Under the pieces are notes generated by a model. That model ran no database searches and had not been told where the DNA came from. It saw only the letters and a program-made list of their open reading frames with translations. A stretch of DNA of 64,000 bases from Chengkuizengella sp. SCS-71B (lineage in GTDB: Bacteria > Bacillota > Bacilli > Paenibacillales > KCTC-33759), in assembly GCF_040100845.1 (NCBI RefSeq), contig NZ_JAZHSH010000001.1, positions 3,766,501-3,830,500 of the forward strand. The letters run 5' to 3'. How positions within the stretch are numbered: the stretch's first letter is position 1; every line of letters starts with the position of its first letter. The position numbers and the translations under genes were made by a program. Positions 42,454-52,381 of the stretch are shown piece after piece.

Positions 42454-43521
42454 ATGATCAATATATTAAAACAAGTTGCAGCAATATTTATGCTCACTTC
42501 AACTGTCTTTTTCTTTCCAAACACTTCTGAATTAATAAAAAATGAGGCGACAAACCATGTTGAAATAGACAATAGTAGTGAGAAAAAAGGCAGCATATCT
42601 ATTTTAAATATTGATAGCAACTCTGGATCTCCTATTCAAAATACGGTACATATGGTAATAAACGAAAATGGAGCCATAGTTGAAATGTTAGTAACAGATA
42701 AAATGGGCAGAGCTACGTCAACCATGTTTGATTTTGGTAAACGTTATACGATTAGACAAGATAAAATTATGATTCCATATGTCTTAAACAGTCAAGAATA
42801 TGATCTGATTATTAATAATGAACAACAGAACTTGACATTTAAAAATGACATGTTTGATTTTGTAAAAGGTACAGAAGTCATAGAAGAGGGGCACATAAAA
42901 ATCACGGAATTATTTTTACCATTTAAGCCTATCTTACAGCTTCCTGAATTGCCTCAAGGCTGTGAAATTACTGCACTGACCTCTGTCCTTCATTTCTTTG
43001 ATTATGAAGTTACTAAAACGGAGATGGCAGATAATTACTTACCCCAAGAGCAATTAATAAGAAAGAACAACGTACTATATGGTCCGAATCCATATAAAGC
43101 ATATGCTGGTAATCCAAGAAAACTAAGAGCTGGTCTTTTTTCATATACTCCTCCTATTATTCAAGCAGCCGATCGCTATTTTGATGACGTTGATGGCAAT
43201 TACAAAGCTTTTGATTTAACTGGAAGCTCAAGAGAAGACATAATAGAGCAACTTAATAATGGAATCCCTATTATGGTATGGGCAACTATAGATCTTAAGA
43301 AACCTAAATTAGATATTGCATGGTATTTTTATGATTCTGGAGAATATTTTTTAGCCCCATCCAATTTGCATGTCATGGTATTACACGGATATGATCAAAA
43401 CAATGTACATGTAATGGATCCTCTAAAAGGTGAAGTTATGTATGATGCTAATACATTTTTTGACAGTTACTATTCTTTAGGAAGTCATGCTATGATGGTT
43501 ACTAAAGGTGATGCATTATAA
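42454..43521 (+). CDS. Secreted C39-like cysteine peptidase
   Basis: 355 residues with an N-terminal signal or anchor (VAAIFMLTSTVFFFP), an Ig-like region of about 100 residues, then a peptidase_C39_2-type domain. Catalytic residues are Cys170 in LPQGCEITAL, His306 in HVMVLHGYD, and Asp322 in HVMDP. Such exported enzymes are found near cell-wall genes in Bacillales. In this operon it could trim or hydrolyse the bridge, but its substrate is unknown. AGGAGGAG precedes ATG 42454; 52 nt after the amidotransferase. Confidence 0.82.
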   Translation: MINILKQVAAIFMLTSTVFFFPNTSELIKNEATNHVEIDNSSEKKGSISILNIDSNSGSPIQNTVHMVINENGAIVEMLVTDKMGRATSTMFDFGKRYTIRQDKIMIPYVLNSQEYDLIINNEQQNLTFKNDMFDFVKGTEVIEEGHIKITELFLPFKPILQLPELPQGCEITALTSVLHFFDYEVTKTEMADNYLPQEQLIRKNNVLYGPNPYKAYAGNPRKLRAGLFSYTPPIIQAADRYFDDVDGNYKAFDLTGSSREDIIEQLNNGIPIMVWATIDLKKPKLDIAWYFYDSGEYFLAPSNLHVMVLHGYDQNNVHVMDPLKGEVMYDANTFFDSYYSLGSHAMMVTKGDAL

Positions 43522-43583
43522 GCCACACGATATTAAATTCATACAAGTCAATGAAAAACTGTAAACTAAAGTAGGGTGAATTT

Positions 43584-44327
43584 ATGGAACATAAAATCTT
43601 AGGTGTAATCGGTGGTATGGGACCGAAGGCAACATCCGTTTTTTTTGATAAAGTAGTTGAAAAGACAGAAGCACATAAAGACCAAGATCATATTGATATG
43701 GTCATCCTAAATCATGCTACTATCCCAGATCGAACTTCTGTGATATTAGAGAAAAATGAGAAAATGTTTATTACAGCCATAAAAAAAGATATAGAACTGC
43801 TTGAAGCAGCCAAGGTTGATCATATAGCTATACCCTGTAATACTTCACACTATTTCTATGAAGACCTTCAAAAAATGACCGATATAGATATTATCCATAT
43901 GGTAGATGAAACAGTTAAAAAAATAGTTGAAACTTATGGTGCGAATTGCAAGGTTGGAATTATGGCTACAAGTGGAACCATAAGCAGTGGAATCTATGAT
44001 AAAAGCGCAACAAAATTCAACATAGACTTAAGTGTGCCAAATCAAACCCTGCAAGATCAAATCATGAAGATCATCTATAACGATATAAAAAATGACTTAA
44101 CAGCGGATACAAATGAGATCGAAGCTATCATCCATGACTTTATATTTAAACAAAATTGCAGCTGTGTGATCTTAGCATGTACTGAGTTTTCTTGCATAAA
44201 ATTAAGTGAAGAAATTCAAAGTTACTGTATTGATGCAATGGACGTGCTTGTAGAAAGATCTATAGAGTTATCTGGAAAACAATTGAAGAGTTTGCAACAA
44301 AATAAATCAAACGCTGCGATCATCTAA
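43584..44327 (+). CDS. racD: Aspartate/glutamate racemase
   Basis: 247-residue cofactor-independent racemase. The N-terminal GVIGGMGPKAT is the aspartate racemase signature, and the two catalytic cysteines are Cys85 in IPCNTSH and Cys199 in LACTEFS. Expected product is D-aspartate. As last gene of the operon it would supply the D-Asp used by the ATP-grasp ligase. GGGTGAA precedes ATG 43584. Confidence 0.92.
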   Translation: MEHKILGVIGGMGPKATSVFFDKVVEKTEAHKDQDHIDMVILNHATIPDRTSVILEKNEKMFITAIKKDIELLEAAKVDHIAIPCNTSHYFYEDLQKMTDIDIIHMVDETVKKIVETYGANCKVGIMATSGTISSGIYDKSATKFNIDLSVPNQTLQDQIMKIIYNDIKNDLTADTNEIEAIIHDFIFKQNCSCVILACTEFSCIKLSEEIQSYCIDAMDVLVERSIELSGKQLKSLQQNKSNAAII

Positions 44328-44367
44328 AGAATGAAGATAATTATTTATTATTTTATTTATACTTAAA

Positions 44368-44389
44368 ATATAGGCGCCCATAGGCGTCT
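44368..44389. terminator. Hairpin after racD
   Basis: Nine-bp stem ATAGGCGCC/GGCGTCTAT (one G-U) with loop CATA. Followed by a moderately T-rich TCTACTTTACTTT on the plus strand and by an A/T-rich stretch on the other side. Probably terminates the racD operon and perhaps the convergent regulator gene. Confidence 0.6.
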
Positions 44390-44499
44390 ATTCTACTTTA
44401 CTTTCATAAATTTATGATGATAAATCTATGTTGAAGAAATATTCGATATTAAATGTGCGTTTCAAGACATAGATAGTGAAGGTGATATGAGAAATTGTT

Positions 44500-45630
44500 T
44501 TATTTAAACCGTCGCATAAAATGCTGAGTTTCTAATGGAGGGGTTGCACCTAGTTCCTTTTTTAATAATTTAACGTAATCATCATAATAACTTCTAAGAC
44601 GATTCAGTTCATCAAGATCCGACGAATACAGCTTTAATAACATTAGATTGAGTTTATCGTGTAGAGGATATAGGGATAGAAATGTTTTTAATATCTTCTC
44701 TGCCTCATCGAACTCTCCTTTACTATAATAATAATGTGCAATCTGCCGCGTTAATGAACTGTATTGTTTCTCTAATTGTTCCTCCAAACCTATTTTCCAT
44801 ATATAATCCTTCAATCCAAATAAAGGACCTTTGTATAACTTAAATACTCGTTCACTTTCAACCAAGTTTTCTTCCGATATAGCAGAAGCAGAATGATATT
44901 GTAAGTATTCTCGAAATTCATCAACATCACTTTTAACGTTTGACATGTCTAACATATAACCTTCATTAACCTTTTTTAAAGTGATCCATTTACTATGTTC
45001 TTTCAAGGTTTTTTTTAATCGGTAAATCGTATTATACAAATTTTGGATCGAACGATGACCATCTATGTCTGCCCATAACAATTCGGTTAATCTCCACTTA
45101 CTAACGACTTGATTAGGATGAATAAGAAAATAGGCTAAAAGCTCCTCTGTTTTTCTAGTAGGAAATTTTATAACTACTTGTTTCTCATTTCTAATCTCAA
45201 ATGTCCCTAAGCAAAAAATGGATTCTTTCTGATTTTGTGATGTTTTATCTTTTATTACACGCATATGGTTATGATTTTTCAATAAACGATTTGTTACACG
45301 TTCAATCTCCTCTGGTGTTATAGGTTTTAGAATATAATCAACCGCTGGGACTTTAAAGGCCTCTATAGCATACTGTTCATAAGCAGTTGTAAAAACAATT
45401 TGAATATCCTCATCTGCTTCAAGTACTTTTTCTGCTAATTCCAAACCCATCATTTCTGGCATCTCAATATCCAGAAAAGCAACATCTGGTTTTAATGATG
45501 GCAACTCAGCTAATGCTTGTAGAGGATTAGTAAAACAGCCTACAATGGTTAATTGCTTATTTCTTTCAATAACAATCTTCATTAAATTTAGAATCAGTTG
45601 TTCATCTTCTACAATCATCACTTTCAGCAA
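44500..45630 (-). CDS. Response regulator with SARP-type winged helix and BTAD domain
   Basis: About 376 residues from TTG 45630 (AAGGAG 8 nt upstream; the GTG at 45639 lies in that site). REC domain with phospho-acceptor D in VAFLDIEMPE (residue 54 of this start), then a winged-helix domain (about 140-230, with KFPTRKTEELLAYFLIHPNQ) and a bacterial transcriptional activation (BTAD) helical domain ending at residue 376. This REC-SARP layout is common in Paenibacillaceae. It is 27 nt downstream of the hybrid kinase and is its likely partner. Target unknown; nearby SLH genes are candidates. Confidence 0.88.
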   Translation of the reverse strand: MLKVMIVEDEQLILNLMKIVIERNKQLTIVGCFTNPLQALAELPSLKPDVAFLDIEMPEMMGLELAEKVLEADEDIQIVFTTAYEQYAIEAFKVPAVDYILKPITPEEIERVTNRLLKNHNHMRVIKDKTSQNQKESIFCLGTFEIRNEKQVVIKFPTRKTEELLAYFLIHPNQVVSKWRLTELLWADIDGHRSIQNLYNTIYRLKKTLKEHSKWITLKKVNEGYMLDMSNVKSDVDEFREYLQYHSASAISEENLVESERVFKLYKGPLFGLKDYIWKIGLEEQLEKQYSSLTRQIAHYYYSKGEFDEAEKILKTFLSLYPLHDKLNLMLLKLYSSDLDELNRLRSYYDDYVKLLKKELGATPPLETQHFMRRFK

Positions 45631-45656
45631 AATAGTCACTCCTTAGATCATCACTC

Positions 45657-48600
45657 TTATATCATTTTAGGTAACCGCAATGTCACCTTCGAACCTTGGT
45701 CTATTACTGAATTCACCTTAATGAATGACTCTGAAATCGATTCTAATCGTTTCTTTATATTTGTCATCCCAATTCCAGAGTTGTTTATTTCACCTTGTTC
45801 AAACTGTTTAAGAATATCATCTCGCATCCCCACACCATTATCTTCTATGACTACTTCAATACTTTCCTCTTTTTCAAGAATGGTTAAGGTCACCTGACCT
45901 TTCCCTTTTTTCTTAAAAAGACCATGGCGGATCGCATTTTCTACAAAAGGTTGGATACACAGAGATGGAACAATAACGTCTTCGAGACCTTCAGCCATTT
46001 GATAACTAAAATCAAAACGATCAAATCTAGCTTTTTCAATTTCAACATACGCTTTTATTAAATCCATTTCTCTATGCAGAGGAATAAACATCGTTTTATG
46101 ATTCGTACTATAAATCACTCTTAAATATTGACTTAAATGATTTAACAAGCGAGCTGCCTTATGCCCATCTGTGTAACAACAAGAAATAATATTACTCATC
46201 GCATTATATAAAAAATGCGGTTTAATTTGCGCCTGCAAAAAGGCCATTTCATTATGAAAAGCTTCTTCCATCGAGGTTTTCATTGAAAGCAGCGTTTGAA
46301 TTCTAGCTAAAATCGTATGACTATCAAACGGTTTGGTAATATAGTCATTCGCTCCAGCTTTAAACCCTAATTCAATATCTTCTGATCGATCCTTTGCCGT
46401 TGCAAATAAGATTGGTAATTCTAGCAAGGAATGCGTCTCCCGAATGGCTCGACACAGCTCGATCCCGGACATAACAGGCATCATTACATCCAATATGGCA
46501 AGGTCAATGTCATGATATTTTTCCATCTTCCTTAAGGCTTCTTTCCCAGAAAATGCAGTGATGACGTTATACCCCTGTTTAGATAATAGATTCAATAAGA
46601 CTTGGATGTTGGTAGATTCATCATCTACGATGAGAATCGTTTGATCATACGCTTGTACACTATCAAAATCATGTTGTGGTAGTGGGCTAGAGTTCGAAGA
46701 AATATGGGGTTGTGCCCGTGTATCTTCACTACCTTTTTGTTCTGAATACTCCGCTTTAGGCAAAGTAAAAGCCACTCTCGTTCCTTGTCCAACTTCAGAC
46801 CAATCCACCCTGATCTCGCCATTCATTTTGTTAATGAGCTGTCTACTAATATATAATCCTAATCCCATACTTTGATAACCATCCTGCGGAGAAAGCTGAT
46901 CCAACTGTTCAAAATAACCAAAGACCTCTTCTTGTTTCTCTTCGGGTATTCCGATCCCTGTATCCTCGACATACAAATACACCTTATTATCTACTGGTTT
47001 GGAAGTAATGATGATTTCCCCATGCTCTGTATGTTTAATCGCATTATAAATCAAATTATATAAAATTTGACGCAGTCTATTTTCATCCGCTACTACGAAG
47101 ACAGAATCCTTTATGTTGCTTATCAACTGAATAGGTTTCCCTTTGATCTCAAAAGCAAGTACATCAAGTACGATTTGAGTAGATACTTTGAGATCCACTG
47201 TAGTGGATTGTAACCTGAATTCTCCATTTCTCAAGCGAGTAACATCAATTAAATCGTTCACTAGATTGGAAAGCTTGAGCGAAGTATCATGAATGAGCGA
47301 AAGATTCTCGTTATATTTCTTTGACATTCTCCCTTTTTCTTCTTCAAGCAAAAAGGAAGAAATATTAATAATACCGTGCAGTGGTGTTCTTAACTCATGA
47401 GACGTTTTCGCTAAAAATTCATCCTTTACTTGATCAACTTTCAATAGTTCTTCCGATAATTGCGTATTTCTTTTGAACGCATTTGAATAACGCAAAGACA
47501 TTAATAAAGCAAACATTAACAATAAAACAAACGGCTCAAAAGGAAATGACAAGATGAAATTTTCTACCCCTACGGTTACTAAGAAATACTGCTTTAACAT
47601 AGGTATACTCATTGCCACTGAGCCAACAATCAAGTATACTGCACCTTCCATCTTCTGTAAAAACGCTAAGCACATGACATACGTTGCATACATCATAGAA
47701 ATAAACATATACACATAAGTAACGATAAGCATCCATGACGGAATATTTCTCGGGAACAATATTTCATAAATGATAATAGCTACACCTACTGCAACGACAA
47801 ACCACACCAACCTCTTTGATGATACATGTTTAAAATAAGTATAGATATACAATATTAATGATAGATGTGCAGCCATATAGCTTACATATCGAAGTCTGGG
47901 CATGAGCCATATTGGAGTATCAGGAAAGACCATGAACCATACGGCTTCACCATTAACAGCGTAATATACCCCCATTGCTAAGCAATATATTGAGAAGAAA
48001 AGCAAGAAGATATCGTTGTTCCATTGACCATACAATCCAATGAAATAAAGCCCCATAATTAGAAAAATACTAATCGTAATCCAATTATTCATCACTAAGG
48101 AATCACGCAGGCTTGATATTTGCTCCTGAGTCCCAAATTTTAAGGAGATATAGATACCACCACCAAGCGCAAAAGCTTTATTTTCCACCTGCAAAATAAT
48201 TTCATTGACACCACTATTCATTGTGGCATAACGAACGTACGGTAAACGAGGCGAGGATATGGGATTGTCAGCTATTAATTCTCCATTCACAAATAACTTA
48301 GTTCCATGTAATATGTCAGTTTTGATACCAAATGTCTGACTATTTCCTTCCATTTTGATTTTTACTCGATAGGTTGCTACCCCAATGGCATCCATGGTTT
48401 CACCATCAAGATCATAACTTGTCCAATACGGCTCAGGAACAGGAACAATATAAGGTTTTAACTCACCTTGCTTGCTTTCATCAAAATCAATAGGCTCTAA
48501 TAATTGATAGGGATAAAACTCCCATTCTCCAACAAGGGGTATATTCCCGTCCTCTTTAAAATCCCATTCTGATAAGTTCAATACCCCATTTTCTGCAGTA

Positions 48601-48701
48601 GGAGTATCTTGGTTAGGTGGAGATATAAGCAGAGTCAACACTCCGAAGATGGTTAATGCTATTAATAATAGTAGCAGTACAGCCGCTAATTTAGTTTTCA
48701 T
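45657..48701 (-). CDS. 7TM hybrid sensor kinase with second LytS-type kinase domain
   Basis: About 1014 residues from ATG 48701 (GTGAGG upstream; a GTG four codons earlier is the alternative, and residue numbers here follow that longer frame). Order: signal/anchor, extracellular 7TMR-DISM-type ligand domain (about 45-195), seven membrane helices (about 208-407), HisKA with H439 in KTSHELRTPLHG, HATPase (about 540-655), REC with D742 in LAILDVMMP, and a LytS-type His_kinase domain with H833 in QIKPHFLYNAM followed by a second HATPase. Two separate kinase centres in one chain imply a branched phosphorelay. The partner is the REC-SARP protein encoded next. Confidence 0.9.
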   Translation of the reverse strand: MKTKLAAVLLLLLIALTIFGVLTLLISPPNQDTPTAENGVLNLSEWDFKEDGNIPLVGEWEFYPYQLLEPIDFDESKQGELKPYIVPVPEPYWTSYDLDGETMDAIGVATYRVKIKMEGNSQTFGIKTDILHGTKLFVNGELIADNPISSPRLPYVRYATMNSGVNEIILQVENKAFALGGGIYISLKFGTQEQISSLRDSLVMNNWITISIFLIMGLYFIGLYGQWNNDIFLLFFSIYCLAMGVYYAVNGEAVWFMVFPDTPIWLMPRLRYVSYMAAHLSLILYIYTYFKHVSSKRLVWFVVAVGVAIIIYEILFPRNIPSWMLIVTYVYMFISMMYATYVMCLAFLQKMEGAVYLIVGSVAMSIPMLKQYFLVTVGVENFILSFPFEPFVLLLMFALLMSLRYSNAFKRNTQLSEELLKVDQVKDEFLAKTSHELRTPLHGIINISSFLLEEEKGRMSKKYNENLSLIHDTSLKLSNLVNDLIDVTRLRNGEFRLQSTTVDLKVSTQIVLDVLAFEIKGKPIQLISNIKDSVFVVADENRLRQILYNLIYNAIKHTEHGEIIITSKPVDNKVYLYVEDTGIGIPEEKQEEVFGYFEQLDQLSPQDGYQSMGLGLYISRQLINKMNGEIRVDWSEVGQGTRVAFTLPKAEYSEQKGSEDTRAQPHISSNSSPLPQHDFDSVQAYDQTILIVDDESTNIQVLLNLLSKQGYNVITAFSGKEALRKMEKYHDIDLAILDVMMPVMSGIELCRAIRETHSLLELPILFATAKDRSEDIELGFKAGANDYITKPFDSHTILARIQTLLSMKTSMEEAFHNEMAFLQAQIKPHFLYNAMSNIISCCYTDGHKAARLLNHLSQYLRVIYSTNHKTMFIPLHREMDLIKAYVEIEKARFDRFDFSYQMAEGLEDVIVPSLCIQPFVENAIRHGLFKKKGKGQVTLTILEKEESIEVVIEDNGVGMRDDILKQFEQGEINNSGIGMTNIKKRLESISESFIKVNSVIDQGSKVTLRLPKMI

Positions 48702-48813
48702 GTAATACCTCACAATATCCTAATCATTTTTAACATAAATAGAATTATACTCTATTAATCTTAATATATATTATAGTTTTTAAGCTTTAATGCATTTTCC
48801 CAAAATCACTAAG

Positions 48814-51720
48814 TTACTTTTCATGAAGGATTTGAACCATGGTGTATGCTATTTCAACTAAGAATTCACGTGTTGCGTTCAACCTATAATTCTCTCGATC
48901 TTCTATAAACTCCCACTGTATCGCTGCAACCACATATTTCTCAGCCCAGTCACTTACATACCCAGTATTCTCTTGTCCAGCCTCGTCTATTTCTAATCCT
49001 TTCACAGAAGCATATCCTTCTACCAACATTTTAATAACCTGTTCATAAGTGATATTTCCAGTTGGGTTAAATTGACCGTTGCCTACTCCATTTGTAATAC
49101 CTGCTTTGGATGCTGCTTCGATATATTTATAGGACCAACGTTCTTTGTTAACATCTGTAAAGTGAGCATCTTGGGCGGAGTCTGTTAGATCCAATCCAAA
49201 TAGTAAAACAATAATTTTAGCTGCTTGTTCTCTTGTCATTTGATCTTCTAGATGCGGTAAACCATCTGAATAACCACTAAAGATATCTAATGCTTTTAAT
49301 ACTTCAAACTTTTCTTCTGTCGTTAATTCTTTTTCAGTGGTTATTTCTTCTTCCGCTTCATCCTTAGTATTGTCATCGTTGCTACCACCGTTGTTACTTC
49401 CTCCACTAGAAGTTGACCGTGGACTCACAGCATTCGACTCCTCTGAAGCTTCACTTTTACCTACGCTATTGATGGCTTTGACCGTAAAGGAGTAATTCGT
49501 GCCATTAGAAAGACCGGTAATGGTCATCGGGCTCTCTGTTCCAATCTCCTTGATGTTCCCAGGTAAAGCTGAGACTTCATAACCGGTTATTTCACTTCCT
49601 CCATCATCTGTTGGCGGTGTAAATTGAACGGTCACTTTCCCATTTTTCCCTGCTGTTGCTGTGATATTGGTAGGAGCCGTTGGAACGGTTTTCGGTGTAG
49701 CATTCACTTCCTCCGACTCATCACTCTCTCCACTTTCATTGATCGCTGTCACCACAAAGAAATAACCGGTGCCATTCGTTAGGTTTTTCACATCATATAA
49801 TGGACTGCTTACTGTGCCCATCGCTTCGCCATAATTGCCAGATGTGGTGCTTTGGTATACTTTATATTGTGTCGCACCTTTGATCTCAGCCCACGTTAGG
49901 TTTACTTGCTTGTTGCCTTCCATCACGTTTATGACCCCAGGCTCTGCTGGTACGGTGATGGCAGAGACCTCGACGGATGCTTCACTGCTGCCCTCACTAT
50001 TCATAGCTATTACAGTAAAGCTATATTCCGTTCCATCCTCAAGATCATCTACGATAATCGGACTTTCTGTTCCTGTTTTCGTGATTCCAGATGAGGATGT
50101 CACCTTATATCCAGTGATTTCACTTCCTCCATTATCGGCAGGAGTTGTAAATTTAACCTCAATCTCACCTTTTCCGCCTATTACTGTGACATTGGTTGGA
50201 GCAGATGGGACTGTTTTTTCTCTTGTGACTATAAGGGTGTATTCTTTCGTTGTTGTTCCATCTTCTGCGGTGACGATGACTTTGATCGTATTGTCACCCA
50301 CTTTTAGATCACTTGGACTTCCCTCTATCGTTGCGTTTGCTTTTTCATGTTCTGTTGTTGGTGTAACTGTAATGGATGTTATATCGTTGGCTACAGATAC
50401 TTCATAATCTATTTTTTCCGGATCGAATGATGGGTTTAATGTGCCTTTACTTACGGTTAAGTCACTTAAGTTTGCATTCATGAAAGCTTCAATTATTGCT
50501 CTTGCCTTTGATACTCTTTCTTCTAATGCTGTTTTATCCTCACTATCAGAAAGGGCTGACAATGTGTTTTCTGCTTTCTTTAATGCTTCTTCAGCTTTTA
50601 TAAGATTTTCTTTTTCTGCTAAATCTTCCTTCACTGCATTTTCTAACTCCGTGACTACCTTATCGTATAAAATCCATGTGCCCACATTCGTCTCTCCAGA
50701 AATGTTACTTCCTACACCTACCACTGTTCCGTCCGATTTTATACCTACTGTATGAGCATATCCTGCTGCTACCTGCTCGATATCTGTCCATCTAGACACA
50801 TCCGTCTGTCCATACTTTCTATCTCCTACGGCTACCACTGTTCCGTCTGATTTTAAACCTACTGTATAATAAGATCCTGCTGCTACCTGCTCGATATCTG
50901 TCCATCCAGACACATTCGTCTGTCCAACATCGTTACTTCCTACGGCTACCACTGTTCCGTCTGATTTCAAGCCTACGGTATGATTAGATCCTGCTGCTAC
51001 CTGCTCGATATCTGTCCATCCAGACACATTCGTCTGTCCAACATCGTTACTTCCTACGGCTACCACTGTTCCGTCTGATTTTAAACCTACGGTATGAGCA
51101 TATCCTGCTGCTACCTGCTCGATATCTGTCCATCCAGACACATTCGTCTGTCCATAAAAGTTAAATCCTACGGCTACCACTGTTCCGTCTGATTTTAAAC
51201 CTACGGTATGATTAGATCCTGCTGCTACCTGCTCGATATCTGTCCATCCAGACACATTCGTCTGTCCAACATCGTTACTTCCTACGGCTACCACTGTTCC
51301 GTCTGATTTCAAGCCTACGGTATGATAACCTCTTGCTGCTACCTGCTCGATATCTGTCCATCTAGACACATTCATCTGTCCATAATCGTTACTTCCTACG
51401 GCTACCACTGTTCCGTCTGATTTTAAACCTACGGTATGATTAGATCCTACTGCAATAAGTGTTGGTACTAATTCGGTTTGATTTGGAGCAAACATCAAGA
51501 TACCAGCACTTACTGTTAAATTACTTAAATTGCTTAAATTTGGGTTTTTACTAGAGTTATCGAGTTGATCCCCGCCTAAATTGAATGGTGTTGTGAATTC
51601 TTCATTTATTACACCCTCACCCCCATTTGCCATTACATGCATCTGTTGTTGAAATACAGGTTGAATACATAAGACCATGACTAAAAAAAGTGATATCATT
51701 TTATAAAACGGATTTTTCAC
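48814..51720 (-). CDS. SLH-domain exoprotein with RCC1-like repeats, cadherin-like and FN3 domains
   Basis: 968 residues, exported by an N-terminal signal (ISLFLVMVLCIQPVF). Residues about 85-350 are seven near-identical 38-residue RCC1/regulator-of-chromosome-condensation-like units (core HTVGLKSDGTVVAVGS). A coiled region follows (about 355-415), then a cadherin-like beta-sandwich (about 415-505), three FN3 domains (about 508-780), a Ser/Gly/Asn linker, and C-terminal S-layer homology modules (about 800-968) that bind secondary cell-wall polymer. Likely a surface adhesin or sensor. Start is GTG 51720 with GGGAG. A regulatory block upstream is shared with the next SLH gene. Confidence 0.88.
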   Translation of the reverse strand: MKNPFYKMISLFLVMVLCIQPVFQQQMHVMANGGEGVINEEFTTPFNLGGDQLDNSSKNPNLSNLSNLTVSAGILMFAPNQTELVPTLIAVGSNHTVGLKSDGTVVAVGSNDYGQMNVSRWTDIEQVAARGYHTVGLKSDGTVVAVGSNDVGQTNVSGWTDIEQVAAGSNHTVGLKSDGTVVAVGFNFYGQTNVSGWTDIEQVAAGYAHTVGLKSDGTVVAVGSNDVGQTNVSGWTDIEQVAAGSNHTVGLKSDGTVVAVGSNDVGQTNVSGWTDIEQVAAGSYYTVGLKSDGTVVAVGDRKYGQTDVSRWTDIEQVAAGYAHTVGIKSDGTVVGVGSNISGETNVGTWILYDKVVTELENAVKEDLAEKENLIKAEEALKKAENTLSALSDSEDKTALEERVSKARAIIEAFMNANLSDLTVSKGTLNPSFDPEKIDYEVSVANDITSITVTPTTEHEKANATIEGSPSDLKVGDNTIKVIVTAEDGTTTKEYTLIVTREKTVPSAPTNVTVIGGKGEIEVKFTTPADNGGSEITGYKVTSSSGITKTGTESPIIVDDLEDGTEYSFTVIAMNSEGSSEASVEVSAITVPAEPGVINVMEGNKQVNLTWAEIKGATQYKVYQSTTSGNYGEAMGTVSSPLYDVKNLTNGTGYFFVVTAINESGESDESEEVNATPKTVPTAPTNITATAGKNGKVTVQFTPPTDDGGSEITGYEVSALPGNIKEIGTESPMTITGLSNGTNYSFTVKAINSVGKSEASEESNAVSPRSTSSGGSNNGGSNDDNTKDEAEEEITTEKELTTEEKFEVLKALDIFSGYSDGLPHLEDQMTREQAAKIIVLLFGLDLTDSAQDAHFTDVNKERWSYKYIEAASKAGITNGVGNGQFNPTGNITYEQVIKMLVEGYASVKGLEIDEAGQENTGYVSDWAEKYVVAAIQWEFIEDRENYRLNATREFLVEIAYTMVQILHEK
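50690..51470 (-). repeat. 114-bp tandem repeat encoding the RCC1-like propeller units
   Basis: The phrase ACCACTGTTCCGTC recurs at 50720, 50834, 50948, 51062, 51176, 51290 and 51404, exactly 114 bp apart, so seven units. Inner units are almost identical at DNA level, showing recent duplication or gene conversion. An in-frame length change would add or remove whole 38-residue blades. Confidence 0.9.
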
Positions 51721-51860
51721 TTGTTCTTTCTCCCTTCACAATACGGATCATTCTGTTCAAAAAAATTACAATACCATTTCAACTTTTTTTTCTGTCTATT
51801 ACTTCCCTCCCTCCTATTCTGAATACAAATGAATGAGGTAAAGCAATCTCACCCAATGAA

Positions 51861-51979
51861 ATTGAAAAATATAGGTTTCTTCGCCTTGTAGTTTGAATTT
51901 AGCAAAGCTTTATTCAAAATTGACGAACATTCAAATTATAAATAACGGTTCTCGCAAAAAACTCTCAAAAGTCTGGTTT
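51861..51979 (-). promoter_or_regulatory. Regulatory block upstream of SLH gene 1 (shared with SLH gene 2)
   Basis: 119-nt block closely similar to 55116-55239. On the minus strand it has a 31-nt segment identical in both copies (51949-51979; core ACTTTTGAGAGTTTTTTGCG), a TATAAT (51935-51940), then a structured leader. Leader hairpin: TTCGTC pairs with GGCGAA and, inside, TTTGAAT with ATTCAAA. In the other copy the arms differ in sequence but keep pairing. The remaining spacer to 51721 shows no other feature. Confidence 0.6.
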
Positions 51980-52055
51980 TTGAACCTCTTAGTCTCATGA
52001 AATTTTGTATAACATGATTTATTGTATTTGTTTTTTATGATGGATTCATGGCATG

Positions 52056-52088
52056 AAAAAAAAGACAATTAGATCAAATCTAATGTCT
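52056..52088 (-). terminator. Intrinsic terminator
   Basis: Minus-strand arms AGACATTAGAT and ATCTAATTGTCT around a 3-4 nt loop, followed by eight T. Oriented for the small ORF at 52382-52561 or for read-through from SLH gene 2. Confidence 0.8.
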
Positions 52089-52381
52089 CCATAAAATTAA
52101 ACAAATGAAGCTTTTAATAGTTCCAAACGATAGATTGCATGATTTCAAATTGTCTCCGAAATGTCCATAAACTTTATTCTTAATTAAAAAAGCTGGTCTA
52201 TTATTAACTATTAAAATTTACACTTCAAACATATAGCTAATGTTATTTTATTAAACTCGATAAATCCCCACTTACCGTTAGTTTTAATCTCAATTATTCC
52301 TACCAATAATTAATTAAATAACACATAAAAAGTACAGTTTCTGATAGGAATATCAACTACCAATATCATCGTTAACAAGTT

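Noticed and set aside
49835-50755. Long plus-strand frames opposite the SLH/FN3 gene
   Set aside because: Shadow frames of a Ser/Thr/Gly-rich repetitive protein; the minus-strand protein has clear domains.
51861-51979. Known riboswitch (c-di-GMP or c-di-AMP) upstream of the SLH genes
   Set aside because: None of the conserved core sequences of those classes is present; only simple paired arms can be shown.
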